This document shows positions 1-5,028 of a stretch of 8,102 nt of DNA, piece by piece (the first letter of the stretch is position 1; the number at the start of each line of letters is the position of its first letter). The notes below the pieces were generated by a model. It was not told the DNA's origin. It saw nothing but the letters and a program-made list of their open reading frames with translations, and did not search any database. The position numbers and the translations under genes are program-made. Origin of the DNA: Methanomassiliicoccales archaeon (GTDB lineage: Archaea > Thermoplasmatota > Thermoplasmata > Methanomassiliicoccales > Methanomethylophilaceae); assembly GCA_900767505.1 (NCBI GenBank), contig CAAFZG010000017.1, forward strand, positions 1 through 8,102. The letters run 5' to 3'.

Positions 1-117
1 ATATCATACTATTATTTAAAGATTACTACAATCTTACTGATCACACACCCCTCGATGAATGTATTGGATTCTATTCGAGGAAGATGAAAGGCTTCGGGTT
101 GACTGTCAGGCCAGACT
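1..117. other. AT-rich left-edge intergenic stretch, no gene seen
   Basis: No coding region is supported here. Bases 13-20 read TATTTAAA, which on either strand resembles an archaeal TATA box; on the minus strand it would serve a gene lying left of the window. Bases 50-55 and 75-80 are inverted (CCTCGA / TCGAGG), and inside them 57-60 pairs with 68-71, giving an imperfect hairpin. It could end leftward transcripts from the DUF92 gene, but no T-tract follows it on either strand. Confidence 0.4.
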
Positions 118-840
118 TCAGATGATCATGTAGATCAGCAGTCCGACGAATGCACCGATGATTGCAGTGGAGCAGTTGTTGGTGTACTTCGAGATGTGAC
201 CCGGATTCTCGAGCACCGCACCGAAAACACTGTCCAGCAGGTTCCCGAGAACACCCATGGCGAAGGGTATGAGCAGCATCCAGTCAAGCCCCTCTGTCAT
301 CACGAACCAGCCTAGGACGGCTATCATCAGGGCTGCTACGGTGGATACGCTGGTCCCCAGGCGGGATACGCCGCCGTTGATCCCGGGTTCGATCTTCTCG
401 AACGTGGTTATCATGTAGACATTTTTGTCCTTGACACCGATCTCGCTGGCGATGGTGTCCGCTCCGGCGACGGCTATCGTGGAGACGAACATGATCACGA
501 ATGCCGTATGGTCCAGGAGTCCGAGAGCATTGAGCGCAACGATGAGGCAGGGGGGTACTCCGACACCGGCCACGTTCTTCCATGTACGCTCTCCGTTCTT
601 CCCTTCTTGGAGTCCGTCCTTTTTCTTCTTGTCCAATCCCCTCATCGTCGCGAAGAATCCTGCGATGGTGAAGATCGTGAGGAGGAAGAACGCATTCACG
701 GATGCCAGGACACCCACGAACGATCCTACCAGGAAAGATGCTACGGCACCGTCCTTCGTGAGGCATTGGAGCTTGTAGCTTTCCAGTGATAGTATCATCG
801 ACAGCAGGATTGCCACTGCGATGATGTATATGGACTCCAT
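118..840 (-). CDS. DUF92 family integral membrane protein (possible polyprenyl-phosphate kinase relative)
   Basis: Predicted polytopic membrane protein of 240 residues from the ATG at 840 (243 from a TTG at 849). Hydrophobic segments lie near residues 3-23, 31-62, 97-125, 167-184, 189-209 and 223-240. Family hallmarks are visible: a basic cytoplasmic loop with KNGERTWKNVAG after residue 80, then GADTIASEIG near 126-135, GINGGVSRLGT near 153-163, LGNLLDSVFGAVLE near 198-211 and TNNCSTAIIGA near 220-230. The aspartates in GAD and LLDS are typical conserved positions. Plant VTE6, a phytyl-phosphate kinase, belongs to this family; the archaeal substrate is not established, and isoprenoid phosphate recycling is inference. 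I prefer the ATG because TTTTTATC (860-867) sits about 24 nt upstream, fitting a leaderless start. It is the last gene of the leftward cluster, 53 nt after its neighbour. Confidence 0.85.
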   Translation of the reverse strand: MESIYIIAVAILLSMILSLESYKLQCLTKDGAVASFLVGSFVGVLASVNAFFLLTIFTIAGFFATMRGLDKKKKDGLQEGKNGERTWKNVAGVGVPPCLIVALNALGLLDHTAFVIMFVSTIAVAGADTIASEIGVKDKNVYMITTFEKIEPGINGGVSRLGTSVSTVAALMIAVLGWFVMTEGLDWMLLIPFAMGVLGNLLDSVFGAVLENPGHISKYTNNCSTAIIGAFVGLLIYMII

Positions 841-859
841 GATAGACAATCTGGACGAT

Positions 860-867
860 GATAAAAA
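860..867 (-). promoter_or_regulatory. Candidate TATA box for the DUF92 gene
   Basis: On the minus strand the sequence reads TTTTTATC, centred about 24 nt before the ATG at 840. No Shine-Dalgarno sequence precedes that ATG. The spacing matches an archaeal promoter giving a leaderless mRNA, so this gene may be transcribed separately from the genes upstream of it. Confidence 0.4.
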
Positions 868-893
868 TTCTTATGGTGTCCTTTCAGGACGGA

Positions 894-1157
894 TTACAGG
901 GATTCTAGGATCTCCGTGGCGTATTTTATGCAAAGGCGTTTGTCCTCCAGGGGGAAGAACATGATCTTTCCCTGGCAGTAGAGCGTGGTCTCCATGCCGT
1001 TCCATTGGAAGACCGCCATCATCTCATCCTGCTGGATGATCTTGCATCCTTCGGCCTCCAACCGTTTCGTCGCCGATGGGATGTCTATGTCCATTTCTTC
1101 GGCCGATATGGCCATGAGGGCCTTTCCGCCGCACAGACGGGCCGTGGTGAATCTCAC
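894..1157 (-). CDS. Small conserved-looking hypothetical protein, 87 aa
   Basis: I do not recognise this protein with confidence. It is 87 residues, soluble, with no signal peptide or membrane segment. The predicted pattern is mixed alpha/beta: a helix near 26-36 (IPSATKRLEAEG), strands near 38-50 and 55-68, and a closing helix near 71-86. The segment TTLYCQGKIMFFPLEDK followed by a helix is loosely like the strand-turn-strand-helix end of a TATA-binding-protein half repeat, but this is only an impression. Translation starts at a GTG (1155-1157) that overlaps the TGA of the UPF0200 gene as GTGA, with a GGGAGAG ribosome binding site 5 nt upstream. That coupling makes it a real gene and suggests it works with the UPF0200 protein. 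It ends in TAA. Confidence 0.75.
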   Translation of the reverse strand: MRFTTARLCGGKALMAISAEEMDIDIPSATKRLEAEGCKIIQQDEMMAVFQWNGMETTLYCQGKIMFFPLEDKRLCIKYATEILESL

Positions 1158-1675
1158 AGGATCTCTCCCAGGGCTTCGGCCACCTTGATCTTGAACGACG
1201 GAAGGTCGGAATCATTGGTTATCATCATGTCGGCAAGGGCAAGGACCTCTGCGAGGCCCCATCCCATCTCCCTGGAATCCCTTGCCACGAATTCTTCCAC
1301 GCTCTGCGGGGCGTCATCGCGTCCGCGGATGACCAGACGCCTGTAGCGGTCATCGGGGGATGCATAGATCCCCACGATGACCACATCGTCCGAAAGTCTG
1401 CGGTATGAACGCACCTCATCCATGCTCCTGCATCCATCTACAAGGAATATGTCACCGCTCATGCGCTCCAGCGCACGTTTGGCCCATATGTCCTTTCCGA
1501 ATGTCTCCCTCTCGGAGTTTGCGAATGCTCCGACCGAGAGGTCGGTACCGGACAGGCCGTGATATTCTCTGACGATGTCCCCCATTCTGAGGAACGATAT
1601 CCCCATCGAACGGGCGACGGTCAGGAACTCCTCCTTCCCGGCACCCGGCATTCCGGCGATGAGCAGGATCTTCAT
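1154..1675 (-). CDS. UPF0200 family P-loop protein, adenylate/dephospho-CoA kinase-like
   Basis: A 173-residue P-loop NTPase of the nucleotide kinase fold, full length for the archaeal UPF0200 family. Visible motifs are Walker A GMPGAGKEE at residues 8-16, a MGDIVREY substrate-side segment at 31-38, FLVDGCRS at 77-84 as the Walker B-like strand, ASPDDRYRRLVIRGRDD at 105-121 as the lid with several arginines, and ARDSREMGWGLAEVLALADMMITND at 131-155. The residue after the P-loop lysine is glutamate, not the usual Ser/Thr that helps bind magnesium. The family resembles dephospho-CoA kinase (CoaE) and adenylate kinase, but its substrate is not known to me; archaeal CoA synthesis has a different proposed kinase (DUF359 family). 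The ATG lies 4 nt after the pyrI stop with no clear Shine-Dalgarno sequence, suggesting coupled translation. Confidence 0.88.
   Translation of the reverse strand: MKILLIAGMPGAGKEEFLTVARSMGISFLRMGDIVREYHGLSGTDLSVGAFANSERETFGKDIWAKRALERMSGDIFLVDGCRSMDEVRSYRRLSDDVVIVGIYASPDDRYRRLVIRGRDDAPQSVEEFVARDSREMGWGLAEVLALADMMITNDSDLPSFKIKVAEALGEIL
1163..1169 (-). promoter_or_regulatory. Ribosome binding site for the 87-aa gene
   Basis: GGGAGAG on the minus strand, 5 nt before the GTG at 1155-1157 and inside the end of the UPF0200 gene. It decides the start of the small gene and supports its being translated. Confidence 0.65.
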
Positions 1676-1679
1676 GGGA

Positions 1680-2156
1680 TCACAGCAGGTTGTCCGAGAT
1701 GTTGGTCAGGATCCTGTCGCAGTAGCTGCATCTGAGCTGCGGGGGGTGTCTTCCGATGACATTGAACTCCGGACTGACGGGTTCTCCGCGGTTGGTGATG
1801 CAGTTGGGGTTGCTGCACCTGGCAAGCCCGACGACGTGGTCGTCCAGCTTGACGGTGTACTTCTCGGCGACGTAGAAGTCGCGGATGATGGAGATCGTGG
1901 CATCGGGGGCGATAAGGGCGATCTTGTCGACCGTCTTGGAATCGAGTTCCCTGTCCTCGATCTTGACTATGTCCTTCCATCCCGACTCTTTGGTGGAGGT
2001 CACGTGCATGCCGATGCTGATGGACGAGTCTATATTGTTCTCGTTCACACCGAGGATCTTCATGACGTTGAGCGCCTGACCGCATGTGATGTGGTCGATG
2101 ACGGTACCGTTGCGGATCGGAGGGAGCTTGACCTCCTTGATCATTCCCTCAGGCAT
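1680..2156 (-). CDS. pyrI: Aspartate carbamoyltransferase regulatory subunit
   Basis: Regulatory chain of aspartate transcarbamoylase, 158 residues from the chosen ATG, normal for the family. The N-terminal allosteric nucleotide-binding domain (about residues 5-100) shows the GTVIDHITCGQALNVMKIL segment near 17-35 and IALIAPDATISIIRD near 79-93. The C-terminal zinc domain has the four structural cysteines, C114 and C119 (CSNPNC) and C143 and C146 (CSYC), which hold the contact to PyrB. In known enzymes CTP binding here inhibits the holoenzyme and ATP activates it. An upstream GTG at 2163-2165 is in frame but lies inside a strong ribosome binding site, so the ATG at 2154-2156 is the better start. 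The gene overlaps the end of pyrB by 8 nt, giving tight translational coupling expected for subunits of one complex. Confidence 0.96.
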   Translation of the reverse strand: MPEGMIKEVKLPPIRNGTVIDHITCGQALNVMKILGVNENNIDSSISIGMHVTSTKESGWKDIVKIEDRELDSKTVDKIALIAPDATISIIRDFYVAEKYTVKLDDHVVGLARCSNPNCITNRGEPVSPEFNVIGRHPPQLRCSYCDRILTNISDNLL

Positions 2157-3084
2157 CGATATCACCTCCGAGAATGGAGCAGAGCAGGGCCATCCTGACG
2201 GGGACTCCGTTGAAGGCCTGTCTGAAGTAGCGTGCGTGCGGGGTGTTGTCGACCTCCTGTGCTATCTCGTCGACCCTCGGCAGAGGGTGCATGACTACGA
2301 GGTCGCTCTTGGCCTCCCTGAGGATGGCGTTGTCGATCCTGTATGTGCCCGCGACCTTGCGGTACTCGTTCGGATCGGGGAACCTCTCCTTCTGGATCCT
2401 GGTGACGTAGAGGACGTCGGCCTGCTCGATCGCATCGTTGAGGTCGGCCGTCTTCGTGGGGTGGCATCCCCTGTCGTTCAGGTGCTTGACGATGTCGTCA
2501 GGCATCTGGAGGCTCTCGGGGGCGACGAGCGTGAGTTTGGCCCCGAACATCGTGAGGGCGCTGGCCAGGGAGTGGACGGTCCTGCCGTATTTCAGGTCGC
2601 CGACGAGTGCGATGTTGAGTCCCTCGAGGGATCCCTTGGCCTCGCGCATGGTGAAAAGGTCCAGGAGTGTCTGTGTCGGATGTGATCCGGCACCGTCTCC
2701 GGCGTTGATGACAGGATTGATGGAACAGTTGGCCGCGAGTCTTGCGGCCCCCTCGTACGGATGCCTGAGGACGATGACGTCGCAGTAGGCATCGACCATC
2801 CTGATGGTGTCGGCAAGGGTCTCTCCTTTCGATATGGATGTCATGGACATCTCGGAGACATCTATGACGTCGCATCCGAGTCTGTATGCGGCACTCTCGA
2901 AAGAGAGTTTAGTACGTGTGGACGGCTCGAAGAACAGGTTTCCGAGAATCTTTCCGTCCAGGGCGCGTTTGGTCTTCTCGCCCATTGCATAGGGAACCAT
3001 TTTTTCGGACAGGTCGAGAATCTCCTCGATCTGGTCCTTCGTAAGGTCTTTGATGGAGACAACGTCCTTGTCAAATAGGTCCAT
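2149..3084 (-). CDS. pyrB: Aspartate carbamoyltransferase catalytic subunit
   Basis: Condenses carbamoyl phosphate and L-aspartate to N-carbamoyl-aspartate, the committed step of de novo pyrimidine synthesis in the cytosol. It is 311 residues from the ATG at 3084, the usual length. Catalytic motifs are all present: FEPSTRTKLSFESA with S55-T56-R57-T58 for carbamoyl phosphate, K86 of the mobile loop (SKGET) from the neighbouring chain, RHP at 107-109, HPTQ at 135-138, GDLKYGRTVHS at 162-172 with R168, TRIQKERF near 228-235 and HPLPR at 266-270 for aspartate. An in-frame GTG at 3105 would add seven residues, but TAGAAATAC at 3106-3114 sits about 26 nt before the ATG and fits a leaderless transcript from it. 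It heads the leftward operon and overlaps pyrI by 8 nt. Confidence 0.97.
   Translation of the reverse strand: MDLFDKDVVSIKDLTKDQIEEILDLSEKMVPYAMGEKTKRALDGKILGNLFFEPSTRTKLSFESAAYRLGCDVIDVSEMSMTSISKGETLADTIRMVDAYCDVIVLRHPYEGAARLAANCSINPVINAGDGAGSHPTQTLLDLFTMREAKGSLEGLNIALVGDLKYGRTVHSLASALTMFGAKLTLVAPESLQMPDDIVKHLNDRGCHPTKTADLNDAIEQADVLYVTRIQKERFPDPNEYRKVAGTYRIDNAILREAKSDLVVMHPLPRVDEIAQEVDNTPHARYFRQAFNGVPVRMALLCSILGGDIDA
2161..2169 (-). promoter_or_regulatory. Strong Shine-Dalgarno sequence fixing the pyrI start
   Basis: GGAGGTGAT on the minus strand, an exact complement of the usual 16S rRNA 3' tail, ending 4 nt before the ATG at 2156. It lies within the end of pyrB and contains the competing in-frame GTG, which argues against that GTG as the start. 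Confidence 0.85.
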
Positions 3085-3105
3085 GTTACAGAGTAAAACG
3101 TCCAC

Positions 3106-3114
3106 GTATTTCTA
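3106..3114 (-). promoter_or_regulatory. Candidate TATA box for the pyrB operon
   Basis: Minus strand TAGAAATAC, centred about 26 nt upstream of the pyrB ATG at 3084, in an otherwise GC-rich gap. There is no Shine-Dalgarno sequence before the ATG. This spacing suggests leaderless transcription of pyrB. Confidence 0.45.
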
Positions 3115-3220
3115 AGGAACGAGTCGACGCGGTCCCGACCCTGTCCGAGCATCCGTCCAGGGCGGGTTTCACGGTATCGGAATGGATGCGGGGCGGCCGC
3201 GGAGTCTTCCAATGGTAAGA

Positions 3221-3230
3221 TTGATATCAA
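3221..3230 (+). promoter_or_regulatory. Candidate TATA element for arcS
   Basis: TTGATATCAA, itself a perfect palindrome, is centred about 26 nt before the ATG at 3251. The position fits a leaderless arcS transcript and argues against the in-frame ATGs at 3182 and 3212, which would put this element inside the coding region. Confidence 0.4.
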
Positions 3231-3250
3231 TTGCGAACGTCGTCCGAATC

Positions 3251-4942
3251 ATGTTGGATGTCGTGGCAAGATCCCAGAGAGGAAGGGTCTGCGAATTCTC
3301 GAGAGATGGGCAGGCGATCAAAACGCCCTGCATGATAGGAACGGACAGCAAGCTCCCGATCAGTGTATCGGTGACGGATTCCAGCAGGGTTCTGAGATTC
3401 TTCGGTTCGGAGGTACCTCTGGAGCAGGGATTGCTGACCACGGCATCATCCGGTATCGCCCAGCAGACTTCCGTGAACGGAGTCGCCGTTGTGAGGCTGC
3501 CCCTTCCCGAAGAACTGACATTCGACGATTCCGTAGAGGTCGTCGTGGTCCCGAACGCATTCGAGCTCAGGAAGGATCCCCGCAGGACCGTGTCCGCGAT
3601 AGTCCGTCTCAGAGAGGCGGCCGGATTCAACAGACTGCTCGTCATGATGGGGCTCGGAGAGCCCTCGGACGTATCGATCCTCTCGTACATGGGTGTGGAC
3701 GTTTTCGACGATTCCCTTCCCCGGGCCGCCGGACTCGAAGGCATCAGGCTGATGCCGGAGGCCGAGGTTCTCACGGGTTCGGACGAATCCCAATACAACA
3801 TCGATGCCATGGAAGAGGAGCTGGAGAAGGTCCGCATGTTCATATCGGCAGACAGACTGAGGGAGCTGGCCGATCAGAGGTCTTTCTCGTCGCCGTCTTC
3901 GGTCGCACTGCTCAGGCTCTACGACCAGGATGCCTACGGATATGCGGAGGAGACATGCTCCACAGTCGGATGCAGGTTCTCGTGCAACACTACGCAGGCA
4001 CTGAGGCGCCCGGACCTCAAGAGGTACCGCGAGCGCATCGCACAGTACAGGAAGCCGGAGCACAAGAGGGTGCTGCTTCTTCTGCCCTGCTCGGCCAAGA
4101 AGCCGTATCACATTTCGAAGAGTCACAGGGCATTCGCCTCGGCGATCCACACGGCACAGCACGATACCCTCATCCACGAGGTCATCGTCACATCTCCTCT
4201 CGGCGTCGTTCCGAGGGAGCTCGATGCATGCTATCCCGCCAATTCCTATGACATCCCGGTCACGGGCGAGTGGAAATGCGAGGAGAAGAAGATGATCCGC
4301 GACATGGTCGGGAACATCATAGCGCAGGGTTACGACAAGGTCATCTGCCACCTCGGGGACGACTACGAGCTGGTGGAGGGTCTGGCCGACATGGAGTGCA
4401 CCGTGGTCGGCGATCCCACATCCCCGAAGTCCCTGGAGAACCTGGACAAGACGCTCAGGACCGTCACGAAGGGCATGGACGGTGTGGACTACCTCATCGA
4501 CAGGAACAACCAGGCCCGCAACATCCTCGAGTTCCAGTTCGGAAAGGAGGTTTCGGACGTGCTCATGGACGAGAACACCTATGCCATCGGCAAGTTCCCG
4601 TACTGGAAGTACATCAGAGAGGACCCGCAGGACCGTAAGAAGAGGACACAGCTCGGCATGATGACTCCGGAGAGGGGTCTGATGTCCCTCACACTAGAGG
4701 GTGCGGAGATCGTCGCGGCGACAGGGTTCGGGGTCGTGGAGATAATGGACTTCGAGCTCAAGGGCAATCTCTTCGCAGTGGGCGTCGTCGATGCCGATCC
4801 GAGGATCCGCATAGGCGATGAGGCCATCATAGTCTGCAACGGCGAGGTCCGCGGTGTCGGAGTGGCGATGATGTGCGGACGCGAGATGAGGGATCTCAAG
4901 CGCGGAATCGCGGTGAAGGTCCGTCACAAGAAGAAACTCTGA
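3251..4942 (+). CDS. arcS: Archaeosine synthase (TgtA2 / ArcS) with C-terminal PUA domain
   Basis: Acts on tRNA carrying preQ0 at position 15 of the D-loop, in the pathway to archaeosine. In characterised archaea ArcS adds lysine to preQ0 and a radical SAM partner (RaSEA) completes the base; no such partner is in this window. The 563-residue protein has a TGT-like N-terminal region (about 1-240), then the ArcS hallmark PCSAKKPYHISKSH at 279-292, a following alpha/beta region to about 480, and a PUA RNA-binding domain near 503-560 (RIRIGDEAIIVCNGEVRGVGVAMM). I chose the ATG at 3251 because MLDVVAR...GRVCEFSRDG...KTP lines up with how I recall family members starting, and because of the TATA-like element upstream. 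ATGs at 3182 (586 aa) and 3212 (576 aa; weak GGAG 7 nt upstream) remain possible. It is divergent from pyrB. Confidence 0.9.
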   Translation: MLDVVARSQRGRVCEFSRDGQAIKTPCMIGTDSKLPISVSVTDSSRVLRFFGSEVPLEQGLLTTASSGIAQQTSVNGVAVVRLPLPEELTFDDSVEVVVVPNAFELRKDPRRTVSAIVRLREAAGFNRLLVMMGLGEPSDVSILSYMGVDVFDDSLPRAAGLEGIRLMPEAEVLTGSDESQYNIDAMEEELEKVRMFISADRLRELADQRSFSSPSSVALLRLYDQDAYGYAEETCSTVGCRFSCNTTQALRRPDLKRYRERIAQYRKPEHKRVLLLLPCSAKKPYHISKSHRAFASAIHTAQHDTLIHEVIVTSPLGVVPRELDACYPANSYDIPVTGEWKCEEKKMIRDMVGNIIAQGYDKVICHLGDDYELVEGLADMECTVVGDPTSPKSLENLDKTLRTVTKGMDGVDYLIDRNNQARNILEFQFGKEVSDVLMDENTYAIGKFPYWKYIREDPQDRKKRTQLGMMTPERGLMSLTLEGAEIVAATGFGVVEIMDFELKGNLFAVGVVDADPRIRIGDEAIIVCNGEVRGVGVAMMCGREMRDLKRGIAVKVRHKKKL

Positions 4943-4946
4943 ATCC

Positions 4947-5005
4947 TTTTTTTCAACATATTCGGTCCCGGCCATAATATTCGGCCGGGACCGTAAATCG
5001 TTTTT
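4947..5005 (+). terminator. T-tract plus 11-bp hairpin between convergent genes
   Basis: Just after the arcS stop is a run of seven T (4947-4953), a typical archaeal termination signal. It is followed by a perfect inverted repeat, CGGTCCCGGCC (4963-4973) and GGCCGGGACCG (4983-4993), with a 9-nt AT-rich loop, and then TTTTT at 5001-5005. The order suits arcS. For the leftward surface-protein gene the same stem could form but is not followed by T residues on that strand. Confidence 0.7.
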
Positions 5006-5028
5006 CAGATCGGTTCGGTATTCTGTTC

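Noticed and set aside
1575..2685. Two plus-strand frames of about 200 codons opposite pyrI and pyrB
   Set aside because: Both are antisense to unmistakable pyrI and pyrB coding sequence with complete catalytic and zinc motifs.
3085..3220. Searched the pyrB-arcS gap for an additional small gene or RNA
   Set aside because: Only GC-rich sequence without a T-tract, convincing stem or ribosome binding site was seen; the TATA-like elements at either side explain the gap as a divergent promoter region.
3446..4351. Long open frame of 301 codons on the minus strand, antisense to arcS
   Set aside because: It lies wholly across arcS, which has clear family motifs in its own frame. The antisense protein shows no recognisable domain and is rich in Arg, Val and Asp as expected for a shadow of GC-rich coding sequence.
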